From Turritopsis dohrnii (lineage: Eukaryota; Cnidaria; Hydrozoa; Anthoathecata; Oceaniidae): a stretch of 64,000 nucleotides of DNA. The DNA lies in assembly GCA_027922465.2 (NCBI GenBank), contig BQMF02000016.1:1302001-1366000 (forward strand), in the 5' to 3' direction. The notes below the pieces were generated by a model that was given only the letters and a program-made list of their open reading frames with translations, was not told the origin of the DNA and searched no databases. Below are positions 31,942 through 43,005 of the stretch, piece after piece; position 1 is the stretch's first letter, and every line of letters begins with the position of its first letter. The position numbers and the translations under genes are program-made.

Positions 31942-34040
31942 CGATCAAAAGAAAGTTTCCCATACGTGAGGAAATGAAATTCAATACAAATGGTGTAGAT
32001 ATGTTAAAGTATATCAATTCTTTGAAAGAAAATAAGGCTGCGCCTGAGGGAGATATACCAGTGAAACTTCTGAAACAACATGCTGAGATTTACGCTGGAC
32101 ATCTTCATGATATGTTTGACAAATCCTTGCAAGTTGAAAGTTTTCCTGAATCTTTAAAACAAGCTGACATATCTCCCTTATTTAAGAATGGAACTAGATT
32201 ATATAAAGGAAATTATCGACCAATTAGCAAATTGCCGGTGTTTTCTAAGATTTTTGAGCGGATAATCTATGATCAGCTTTATGAATTTATTTCCAAGAAG
32301 CTTTCTCCTCTTCTATCAGGATTTCGAAAAGGTTATAGCAGCCAGCACGCCTTACTTCATATGTTACATAGTTGGCAGAGATCACTTGATAAAGGGAATG
32401 TAGTTGAAGGACTTTTAATGGATCTAAGTAAGGCCTTTGATTGCGTTTACCTTTATTTTATTTATTTATTTACCTAATATTTATACACGATAAAAACACT
32501 TCAGAATAATTACAAATTCTGTTATCAATGTGTGTCGTGTGTAAAAAAAAAAAAAAAGAAACGAGAAAAAGAAAAAAATGTTATGAGAATAAAATATTAA
32601 ATTTGTATTTACATATGTATAATGGGTTAAGTAGATAAAAATAAGTAGAGGATGCTGAGTAGATTAAGTAGCTGAGGGCAGAAGAAAAATTGGGTTGAGA
32701 GGATCAAGAATAGTCATGAAAATAGTATCGAACTATGTATAGTAAGACAGAAGGACTGATAGAGTTGTAAGACTCAGTAGGCATCTGTTGATATGGATGA
32801 ACGCAAATACATAAATGAAAATTAAAAGTTAAGTACTTATAGATTCATGCAATATAATTTCAAATTTTTCTTAAATTCAGTAAAGTTGCTGCTTTTTCTT
32901 AAGTTGATGGGCAGCTTGTTGATCTGCTAATTGCAAAACTACATGCTTATGGTCTTTCTGCAAGTGCTTTATGTTATCTCAAAAGTTATCTCAGCGGTAG
33001 GTCCCATAGAGTAGGGGTTAATGGTTGCTATAGCTCCCGGTCAGAGATTTTGAGTGGCGTACCACAGGGGTCTATACTAGGGCTTCTACTATTTAATATA
33101 TACATAAATGATTTCATGTTTCTTTTTGAAGAGAGTAACGTGAGTATTTGCAATTATGCTGATGACAGTAGTATTTTTACATCAACCAGAAATATATCTG
33201 ATGTTAAGCAATCTTTGGAAAGTATTTTTCCTAAAGTTAATGAATGGTTTGTTCAAAATCAACTACAGGTTAACCAAAAGAAATGTAAATTTCTTCTTCT
33301 TGGAAAGCCAAAATACGAAGATATTGTCTCCTTAGATTTATGTGGAACAATTTTACCTGAATCGCAAAGCGTTAAACTGCTGGGTGTTACATTTGACAAC
33401 CGTCTCTCCTTCACTGAGCATGTAAATAATTTGTGTCGAAAAGCTAATGCTAAGATCTCTGCTTTGCGACGTATTGCTTATAATATGGATGAACATAAAT
33501 GTCAAATTTTAGCAAACAGTTTTATTTGTAGTCATTTTAATTATTGTCCGTTAGTTTGGGGTTACTCGAATAAAAGGCTGTTACACATGATTGATCGCTC
33601 TTTTAATCGGGCAACAAAAATCTTTCTTGGTGATAAATGTGAAGCAGCTAAGAGCAACATTCACGATCGGTATAACCGTCTTCTTCTAGAAGAGGCGTTT
33701 AAAACGAAAATGTATTTGAACCCCTCTTATATGAGCGACGTTTTTACTTTTAAAACGACCCGCTATGAAATACGTTCATCAAGCACATTAGAACGTAGCA
33801 GAATCATTACTTCAAACTTCGGACTAATGTCATTCTCGTACATTGCCACTCAGTTGTGACATAAGATTCCTGAGTAAGCAAAGAAAGCCACCTCACTCAA
33901 TGAATTTAAAACCGTAATCAATTCAATTTCAACTTTGCCTTGTTTTTGCCGTCTTTGTGCGAGATATATCCCTTCTCTCGGTTATATTGCTTGCGGTTTA
34001 TTGTATATATGTATATTTTTTATAAAGTCGATTTTAATTA
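31821..34040 (+). pseudogene. LINE (CR1/L2-like) reverse transcriptase, interrupted
   Basis: Non-LTR retrotransposon RT. First part 31821-32445: NKAAPEGDIPVKLLK-type thumb region, NYRPISKLPVFSKIFERI, LLSGFRKGYSSQHAL and the first catalytic Asp in DLSKAFDC. The frame is cut right after FDC by a second LINE (32446-32920) and resumes LLIAKLHAYGLSASALCYLK, GVPQGSILG, then the YADD box (NYADDSSIF), LGVTFDNRLSF and NYCPLVWGYSN. A stop at 33857-33859 is followed by WHKIPE and a Cys-rich CFCRLCARY tail typical of this group. The endonuclease part is missing (5' truncated). Dead copy. Confidence 0.85.
32446..32920 (-). mobile_element. Second LINE, 5'-truncated, nested in the first
   Basis: Reading the minus strand, 32920-32840 encodes INKLPINLRKSSNFTEFKK and LKLYCMNL then a stop, the usual C-terminus of CR1/Jockey-like RT proteins. 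A pyrimidine-rich trailer and a (taaa)n tail (32449-32475) end against the interrupted FDC codon. Opposite orientation to its host LINE. Confidence 0.7.
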
Positions 34041-36236
34041 GCTAAATGCCCCCGCAGCGAGCGTAAGCGAGCGAGGAGGCATAGTAGTTTCACGAGATAG
34101 GCGAATGTCAGTTTCCGATTTTTTTCTTCATCATCATCTTCTTCATCCTCCAACTTTCGTGTTGACGTTACACGGTGGAATACAATTATTAGCTGACTTT
34201 GCTTTTTTCCCGTTTCAAAGCATGGTACTGCAAGTGGGAGACAGAATGTTTTTCTCTTTCCTAATTTATTATTATACTAGCATGTAGCTTTAGCTAAAAA
34301 TGCCCCCGCGCTCAAGCATTCCAATTTGTACACGCAGCAAGCTATACATTGCAAGCCTATACAACGGAAACAAAAACAAACAAAGTCTTGTTACTTTTTG
34401 TTATCTCTTAGTCCTATGTCACACTGATGCTAATATACCTTTCAAAAGTGTAAATAAGGCTTAACAAGTAACATCAGAAAGTATTTGTTACAAACAAAAG
34501 AAATGTGTGAACTAAAACCATGGATACGTATTTTTATAATCAAAATAAGATTAAGATTTTTTAAAGAAATTCTGTAAGAGCCAAAAGAAAAAAAAACTTT
34601 TTCAAAAAAAAAAATTAAAGCGAAAAATCCTTAGAAATCTGCGTTTCAAACTTTGATTCGAAACAAAACATAGCCAAAGTTTACAAAAAAAAAAAACAAG
34701 AAAAAAATATAAAAATGTTTTATTGATCATGATCTTTGGAGGACAGAAAGAAGAAACACATGAAGAACGACAATTTGTAGGCTTTCTTGCATACACAGAA
34801 ATCCAATTAAAATCTTTAATCACCCCCCTTAAAAAAATTGGTCACTTTTCTTTCTTTCTCCAATTAAAATCTTTTTAAGGCAAGATCCGCCAAAAATCAG
34901 TGCATTGAATAAAATTTATTAAATGAAAGATTTGGAGCTAAAACATATATGCAAAAATGGCGGACAAAATTCCAGATTTGAAGCTGTGCTTTAAAATCCT
35001 TGTCATTCACTTCAGAAAAACAAAACAAAAGTAATATGAAAAAATTTCTAAGCAATTTTAGCATACGAACTTCCTAAATAACATCGTATAATATAATAAT
35101 AAATTAGGAAAATAAACATTCTGTCTCCCACCTACGGTGTCATGCTTTGACATGGAAAAAAAGCAAAGTCAGCTAATAATTGTATACCACCATGTAACGT
35201 CAACATGAAAGTTGGAGGATGATGATGAAGATGATGAACAAAATCGGAAACTGACATTCGCCTATTTCGTGAAACTACTATGCCTCCTCGCTCGCTTACG
35301 CTCGCTGCGGGGGCAATTATACTATGTTATTTAGGAAGATCGTATGCTAAAATTGCTTAGACATTTTTCGTGTTACTTTTGTGTTGTTTTAGTGAAGTGA
35401 ACGACAAGGATTTTGAAGCACAGCTTGATATCCGAAATTTTGCCAACCATACATTTTATTTTTGTATATATTTTAACTCTAAATTTTTCTTTCAATAATT
35501 TTGTTTAATGCACTGATTTTTGGTGGATCTTCCCTTCAAAAGATTTTAATTGGATTTCTGTGTATACAAGAAAGCCATATTACAAATTGTCGTTCTTCGT
35601 GTTTTTCTTCTTTGACTGTCTGCCAAACCTAGTGTAATCATAATCAATAAAACCTATATATTTTTTTCTTGTTTTTTTTATGTAAACTTTGGCTATTTTT
35701 TTGTTTTATATCAAAGTTTGAAACGCAATGGATTTTTCGCTTTAATTTTTTTTTTTTGAAAAAGTTTTTTTTTTTTGGCTCTTATATACAGAATGTTTTT
35801 AACAAATCTTATTTTAATTATAAAAATTATAAAATATGTATCCATGGTTTCAATTCACACATTTCTGTTGTTTGTAGCAAATACTTTCTAATATTACTTG
35901 TTAAGCGTTATTTACACTTTTTGAAAGGTATATTAGCATCAGTGTAATTTAGACCTAAGAGATAACAAAAAGTAACAAAGTTTTGTGCATATTTTCATCT
36001 GTTTAAGTGTAGATCTATTTGGTTAGCATTTTGCAAGTTGGTTTTGAAATGCCAAAAACTGATTTTGTTGAAATATTTAAGCATATAACTTTGCCTCATA
36101 TCAGGTCCCAAATCAACCCAAACATTTTTTTTCGGCCAAAAACTTGTTTTCGTTTCCATTGTTAATGCATAGCTTGCTGCCTGTATAAATTGGAATGCTT
36201 GAGCGCGGGGGCATTTTTAGCTAAAGCTACATGCTA
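34041..36236. repeat. Large foldback: two pairs of inverted repeats
   Basis: Segment A (34045-34260) is inverted at 35105-35317 (A'). Segment B (about 34278-35095) is inverted at about 35322-36235 (B'). The order is A, B, A', B'. B and B' face outward with the same terminus, tttagctaaagctacatgCTAG then T, at both 34275 and 36236. That end has a small TAGCT/AGCTA hairpin 4 bases before CTAG and T, again Helitron-like. A starts with the GC block gcagcgagcgtaagcgagcg. No coding frame. Confidence 0.7.
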
Positions 36237-36305
36237 GTTACAGCTATTTTATTTTTATTGTATCTATCGACTATAAATAAAGTGAAATAAATAAATAAAT
36301 AAAAG
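36237..36305. other. (taaa)n-tailed sequence
   Basis: Ends with gaaataaataaataaataaa, like the tail of a plus-strand LINE. Too short to name. Confidence 0.35.
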
Positions 36306-37140
36306 AAGATTTCTGCCAGTAACTTTTCCTGGTACAGCAAATCTACGTTTTCGTGAAGTCCTTTTAGTGTTCTTGTTCTCACCAGTCGGATATTTAACAA
36401 AACCTTTCTCATTAATGTTGTAAATTGGTATAGGTGCTCTTTTTAAAGCTCTGTTGATCATTGTTTTGGCACATCTACTTGAGGCATCATATGCTGCCTT
36501 TCTCAAACATTTTCGTCTTTGTTCTTGGTCTTGAATATCCTGACTGCTCAGGGATGGCCAAATTTTGGGGACGCTTTATAGCATCTTCTCCTTCACTTCC
36601 AGAGTCGCTTTCAGCATTTGGTTGTAACACATAGTTCGACTTTCTGCCAAAATAAATTTCGAATGGACTGTCATTGAATTGTCATTCATTATGGATTCAT
36701 AAATAGGTAGACGTTTAACCCAGTTTACTCCATCCTCTTGTAGCAGATCGTAGTTAATTTTTTCTCTCAAGGTTCGATGACTTCTTTCCACTTTACCTTG
36801 GCTTTGTGGATGATATGCACGACTTCTTATTATATTCACACCAATATCCTTGCACATGGATAGGGTGTTTCCCTTAAATTCACCACCATTGTCACACTGC
36901 AGGATCTTCGATAAATCTATGTTAGTTCGTGTGCAACCAGTTTGTTCTTTTTCTTTACTAACGGTCGAAGCCACAAAAAACGTCTGAAAATATCCTGCAC
37001 ATTTAGAATATATCTGTAAACAACTCCATTGACTTCGACTGCCTCATCTTTCATGTCAACTTAGTCCACTTGATGACGCTCCAAAACTTCAGAAGCAGTG
37101 ACTGGCTGCATAATTCCTTTGTTTACAAATCTTCCTCTTG
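36306..37140 (-). pseudogene. Retroviral-type integrase fragment (gypsy- or Ginger-like)
   Basis: Minus strand, several frames. STRGRFVNKGIMQPVTASEV and VDMKDEAVEVNGVVYRYILN lie upstream (about 37140-36975). The frame 36974-36576 then has ILQCDNGGEFKG, IIRSRAYHPQSQGKVERSHR and NWVKRLPIYESIMN, holding the second Asp and the Glu of the integrase DDE core. The frame 36506-36306 has YNINEKGFVKYPTGENKN and KRRFAVPGKV, like the C-terminal domain. Frameshifts lie near 36960 and 36540. Many animal genomes carry such KRBA2-like integrases; gypsy versus Ginger cannot be settled from this fragment. Confidence 0.7.
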
Positions 37141-38323
37141 TGCTCTGGAAGGTAAAAATATGTACATTTTGAAATCACATAAAAATGGAAAATGAATTGA
37201 TTCTATGAAAAGATCTTCTCATATCACCCAGTATCTGTCTATAACTTGCATACAAACAACATATTTACCTTGTATGAATTGCTGCATAAACTTGCAAATT
37301 TTACGTCTTTCTCTGAACCTTCTTCTCCTCCTTCTTCTCCGTTCACTTTTATAGCCGCGGTTCGGTATTGAATTTTCGCCTAGCCGCCAAAGTAGATGAG
37401 AATAGAGGCTAGTCTACAGCACGCCATTTTTTTCAGTCAGTGCAGATGAGTGGAAGATTTTTGTTTTTTTTCTGCTAGCTCTTAAAATGATTCAATAGAT
37501 GAAACGTTAAATGATGGAAATGAATCGTTTTAGATCAGTGTTGTCTTAAAAAGCTTTGTAAAAACTTTTGAATGAACGAGTAAAACCAGAAAAAATTGAT
37601 GTATCAATGCAATGATGTTTTGTTTTTGTTGATAACATTGTTATGATGATTGGTAATTAGTATGCTTCGAACAGCAAACCATTGAAGCTGTGGTTTCAGT
37701 GCAAAGGTGAAAATTCATTATCAATAGCCAGGCTGAAGATTTAGTTTTATTTTACTTCTGATATAATGTGTAGAGCTCAACTGTACTGAAAGCACGATGG
37801 ATGTACCAACCATAAAGCAAAGGAAAACCTTTTCATGTGGGGAGAACGACCAGTTCAACCAGTTTCCAAAAGTACATACAAAAATAGCTAGTAAAAACAT
37901 GATGTCGTATATGCAACAAGAAGTACAGAAAACCTATTACGTATAATATTTTAAAACGTATTATATAGTCATTTAATCCAACAACGGAAACATAGTTTAC
38001 TATGGATGAATTCCATGATCACGTATACTGTTTCAATACTGTATATCATATTTTATTTTGCAAAATTTAATATATGTACTGTCAATTTTCCTGTACGAAC
38101 AACGAACGTAATTCAAAACACAACACAAATGAGAGTCTGTAATTTAAATCAAGACGGAGCACGAACTTCTACTTTCAGCTATGTAGTGATTTGGTTATGG
38201 ATATACTATCAAAGTTTTTTTTTCCATTTGGGATTTATATATGAAGGTCATTTTTACCACAAAATAAACACAAAATAAATCTGTTATTCTGAATACTTGA
38301 ATTTAGTTTTATAAATTGCCACT
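37141..38323. other. Stretch without recognised gene
   Basis: No recognised protein. The 90-codon frame at 38006-38278 has no family I know and may be chance in AT-rich sequence. Confidence 0.5.
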
Positions 38324-38327
38324 TTAA

Positions 38328-39214
38328 GGATACAGTATACGTTTTGAGCATAGTTTTTTAAAATTCAATTTTTTTGCCAACTATGAATAAATATTTGCTA
38401 TATTATATATCACTGAAAAGCATTTTTTATAAGCTATCGAATGATATTAATGTTATTTGAAAATTTTGTACTAGTAAAAATGTAGAAGGCTTGGAAATTT
38501 TACACCCCGTCTTCACAAAAGCAACTCCATTCACAAAACTACTTAGTTTCCAGTGCTCATTCCACTCTTGTCAGAATCACAAAAGATGTGGGTAAAAACG
38601 GGTTTTTTTTTATTCTTTGAAAAAGCCTCATTTTCAAGTTATTTCATTTTTCCTGAAAAGTGAATTTTTTCCGTCCAAACTTTAATTTTATTTACTAATA
38701 ACTTGGGAATGGTTCACTTTTCGAAAAAAAAAAAAAAAAACCGGTTTTAGAAAAATCTATATGCTTGAACATGGTGGCAGTCTCCTTAGCAGAGCTTTTT
38801 TAGTTTTGTAAATGGGACTCAAAATGTAGTAGGAACCGTGCTAAAAAACGAACACTGCGAAAAAGCGTTTTAAAAGTTTTGCAAAAGATCACACCTTCAA
38901 CATGATCATGACATAGATTAACACCTTGGCTAGTGATACTATTATTAACAATATTTTAAACAGATGTGCATTTAAATTATGATGTTCATTTAAACAAAAA
39001 ATTAAAAAACACATGTTTACAAAAAATGTGCGAAAGATCAATCGAAGAAAATCACGATTAATGAATGAGAAAAACTTTTATTTGGAAATAAACAACTTTT
39101 CTGTAAAAAAATCATAAAATCAACTTCACCACTGAAAAATTCAGATATTTTTAGGTAAATTGCTGAAAAAAAATTTATTTTGGTTTTTTGATGTACAGAA
39201 CGTATACTGTATCC
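38328..39214. mobile_element. MITE with TTAA flanks
   Basis: Inverted ends GGATACAGTATACGTT, perfect over 16 bases at 38328 and 39199-39214. TTAA occurs on both sides (38324-38327 and 39215-39218). TTAA is the piggyBac target duplication; TAA of Harbinger is the alternative. 887 bp, AT-rich, non-coding. Confidence 0.75.
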
Positions 39215-39218
39215 TTAA

Positions 39219-39803
39219 GAGTGCGTTTACATGAGAGCCTTAGTGAACTCAAACCGGTTTGAAATTTCAATCCTCCCGTTACGAGTTTCGATATGGGTAA
39301 TTATTTCACTACGGTTCCTGGTCAAACCTTTAGCGATGTTTACATGATAACGGCTGTACTGAAAAGTGTGAAAGTTTTACCCGTGATGATTTCAAACGTA
39401 CTTAAGAAGTAGGTTTGAAATTTCGATACAGCTTGGAAAGGTGTGAAAGTTTTCACATTTCATTGTTTTATCATAAAATGTGTTAACCAAGCATGTGCAT
39501 GTTACTTAAATTTTGCTGACACATGAAATAAAAATATAGAATGTACTAAATTTATTCCATCGTGCATAGAAAATATTTCTACCCGTATTGAAATCTCAAA
39601 CCGGTGTGAGTTCAGTATAGCTCTCGTGTAAAAACGCACTCGTATAGAGAGCTAGAAACTAGTAAATCTATTGTTTCGATTTTTACTCGACAAAACTCTC
39701 CAAGACCGTATCGAAATTTCTCATGTAAACAGAATGGCGATTTCAAACAGCTAAAAATTTCAAACTGGTTTGAGGTCACTGCGGCTCTCATGTAAACGCA
39801 CTC
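39219..39803. mobile_element. Harbinger-type MITE with TAA flanks
   Basis: Inverted ends GAGTGCGTTTACATGAGAGC, flanked by TAA (39216-39218, 39804-39806). A second inward copy of the right end (caaaccggtgtgagttc and ctctcgtgtaaaaacgcact) lies at 39598-39643. 585 bp, non-coding. It abuts the previous MITE. Confidence 0.75.
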
Positions 39804-39806
39804 TAA

Positions 39807-41880
39807 GGCCATCTTTTTTTAAAAAATAACTATTCTGTCCTAATTTGAAATGTTACACGTAATATTTGTAAGTAGAGATTTTGATTACTTTTGATAGTTT
39901 TTTGCTTATATGTCTACCCGAAAGTAAACTGTGGTATCAAAATTAGGTTTAACAATTTTATTTTCTTCTTTTGTACAGAAAACCTGTATACAAATTTGAT
40001 TGTATGATGTTGTAAGATAGTTTTATTTGAGTTACAAATAGGAAACTTGTCAAGCTTCTGCAACAGTAAAGATCATACATCTTATATTAAGATGAAATTG
40101 TCTTACACATTGATGAGTTTTTTTATATGCAGTTGTTTAAGGGAAAATATTAGTCGCATTTAGGTCTTCTAATTTTTAGCTACGTGTCCATAGTAACTTC
40201 TCAGTCACTTTTTAACTCCTCAGTAAAAAAAGAGAAACCTTATCATTTGACCGTGAACAATTTCATTTCAAAATAACTTCAAAGTAAGTTTTTTTGTGGC
40301 ATTAAATTCAACCTGAGTATCAGGTCGATGGTAGTTATACTGTAATTATTTAACGATACATTTTTCTCATGGTTATCAATGTACACACAATAATTGGTAA
40401 AATGTTTGCAGCTTTGGGGAAATATATAGTCGCATTTTTGCGAATCTTGTTTTCTACTTAAATTAACTTTTTGTACACATCCATCCCCACCCCATTTTGT
40501 GAGCTGTGGGATTGTGGGATTGTTTGAACATTATCTTTGACATTCTGTATTTCTGTCAATGCTTATGTTTCCTTGTACCTGCAAACGTATATCACTGTTA
40601 TAGTCATCATCGAAAATCGCAAGGAGGAAACGTGGATTTTATAAATATAATATAAAGGTAATGAACTGTAACAAAAGTTGTGAGAAAATTAAACCAGCAG
40701 TATTCTTTAAAGGAATCTTCGCCATATTTATAATAGGTAGGTGCTCGTTCCAGACCCATTTGTTATTGTTCTAATACGAGGCTCCTATTCCGGACATCAC
40801 CACACTGCAACCGTCACTTCTGTAGCAGTTTATTCAAACACCGTGTATATGCGAGAAATCGTCGTGTGGATCAAAAAGCCTGTGATCTACAAATCCCAAA
40901 TATCAAAGCTAGTTTCACTAGTTAGTGATGTATGTTCTGGTGAAACACAGGATAGTCCTTAAAAAAAACGTCCGTGTCTGTGGAAATGAATAATCAGCCG
41001 AAATTTGGCCCTTCATTTTAAATGATTTTCAAATTGTTGTTTGTAGCGATGGTATAGAAAGAAGATAGTAAGTGGAGCACTTTAATAATTTGTTAAAATA
41101 TACTTGTCTATGAATTCTCAACACGAGCACAATTTACTGAAAAAAAAAATGATTTCGGATGATAGGATGACATTAGTAAAATAATAAAACATGGAGCAAC
41201 ATTCTCCGAAATGCTGGAATAAACTCTTCATGTGATTGATCTAACTTCCCTTTCAAGGATTGTTGATCGCTTTTGATCCTCCATGTCAATTACCATAAAG
41301 CATTCAGCAAAAAAAAAGAAGAAAAATATGATACAGGAGTCTCGCTAGAACAAAATATTGTTGGCGTTTCGCGTGGTGTCGACGTTAACTGAACAAACAA
41401 AATGGTAGACGAATAGTATGAGACTACAGCAAAGTACTAACTAATCATTAGTGTTGACACTTGCGTCTTGTATGCTTATATCGAGATATCATTCAAAACT
41501 CAAAGATTTTAAAATTAATTGATCATCAAAGCAACATAATACGAACAACACTACTGGTGCAACAAAGAACTTTCTTAGCATGTAAGATCAGTTTCTCTGC
41601 AGTTCTGAGAAATTCACTAAAGTGGATGATAAAAATTGGATTTGATTTCGTGCCTACGGACACATCAACTAGTAAACAAAAAAAAACAAAAAAAACATTG
41701 CGTCATAACGATTTTATCAGAAGCGACTGGGGGCATTACCAACAAAAATACACGTTTGTTTTATCAGCAACTAAGGCCAGATGCTTGTAATGTTGCTTAA
41801 AAAGATGACTAACTTTTAGTAGTAGTGTAATCAGTAGTGTTATTTGTTAATTTGTTGCTAAGCATCAATCCGAAATATAT
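39807..41880. other. Stretch without recognised gene
   Basis: No recognised family. The longest frames (40741-40962 and 41461-41790, 109 codons) start at non-ATG codons and show no motif I can name. Confidence 0.5.
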
Positions 41881-41882
41881 TA

Positions 41883-42137
41883 GGGACGTTACGAAACTAC
41901 GACGGAAACGAAGACGATGACGTACAAGATATTCATCATCAATGAATCTCAAAACAACAGAAATTGGACACGATTTTAAAGTTTTTGAAGTTTTTGCTTC
42001 TTGAACTTAGAGAGACAGAATCATGAAGAAACCAAGGAAAACTTATCAGAAGTACTGCTATTCTCACGTCTTCGTTTTCAATACGACTTCAAAATATTAC
42101 TTTTCACCATGCTACCGTCATAGTTTTGTAAGGTCCC
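41883..42137. mobile_element. Small MITE, TA-flanked
   Basis: Inverted ends GGGACGTTACGAAACTACGA and, from the right, GGGACCTTACAAAACTATGA. TA on both sides (41881-41882, 42138-42139). 255 bp, non-coding. Confidence 0.7.
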
Positions 42138-42668
42138 TATTATGTGCCAAAACAGTTGTGGGATTAAAGTATCTAAGTATAAAGTCTAGGAAATTCAAAT
42201 CATTACTTAGAGCGTGCAACCTAGTATTGCAACCTAGTGTAACAAGCTCGTGTAACAATTTCAAATAATGTATAGGGTATTAGCAAATGAAAGTTTAAAG
42301 AACTTATTTTTGTCAAATAAATTAATTGATTGCTAAACTGATAGCAAAAGAACAATTTACAAAAAAATCTAGTGAAAAAAATTCGACTATTACGGCTCGC
42401 CTTCGCTATCAGTGCAACTTCAAAACATGGCTTTTCACGTTCTCTTTTAGAAAGTATACTAGTAACCCGGGTAAAAATTTTTACCAACTTTAACTTCGAA
42501 AACGATGTGTCAAATATCGCGTCCCCCCCGTGACGAAAATTTTAATTACGCATTCGTGACTTAAAAGTGTACCCATGTTGCAGAGCTCGAAAAACTGATC
42601 AAAAAAATGTATGGGATCGTTTCGCTACGACCAACCGTTACAGAGATATTGTCCGTTAAAGATTTTGA

Positions 42669-42676
42669 TGACGTCA
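42669..42676. promoter_or_regulatory. TGACGTCA palindrome (CRE-like), representative of about 15 copies
   Basis: The 8-mer TGACGTCA, the consensus of CREB/ATF sites, occurs in nearly every intact Helitron core, and array 2 short units have a second copy near the 5' half (for example 42848, 45892, 51484, 53122). Regulatory use is inference. Confidence 0.4.
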
Positions 42677-43005
42677 TAGCCGCAATACCAAAAATAATTT
42701 AGGCCCAAATTTTGTGTCACCCCATCACCCGTATCGCGGACCCTAAAAAACGTCAGTTTTCCCTATTGGTTCTCGAGATATTTCCCCAAAAACGTCGCGT
42801 TCGATTGGGGATGCAATGCAATGATTCCCCGTGATAGATTAAAAAACTGACGTCACGGCACTTGCTACTATATAATAATCGTAAAAAAACGCATGGCCTA
42901 ACGAAAAATATGACCACGATTAAGAAGATTTTGACCTTAAAATTCAACAAAATTTATCACTCTCTAAAATAAAAGTGTGACACACACTCGCTATTATATA
43001 TAAGA

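Noticed and set aside
38006..38278. 90-codon frame as a small membrane protein gene
   Set aside because: Hydrophobic composition is expected of T-rich sequence; no supporting evidence.
41461..41790. 109-codon plus-strand frame as a gene
   Set aside because: No ATG at its start, AT-rich codons, no motif, no splice context.
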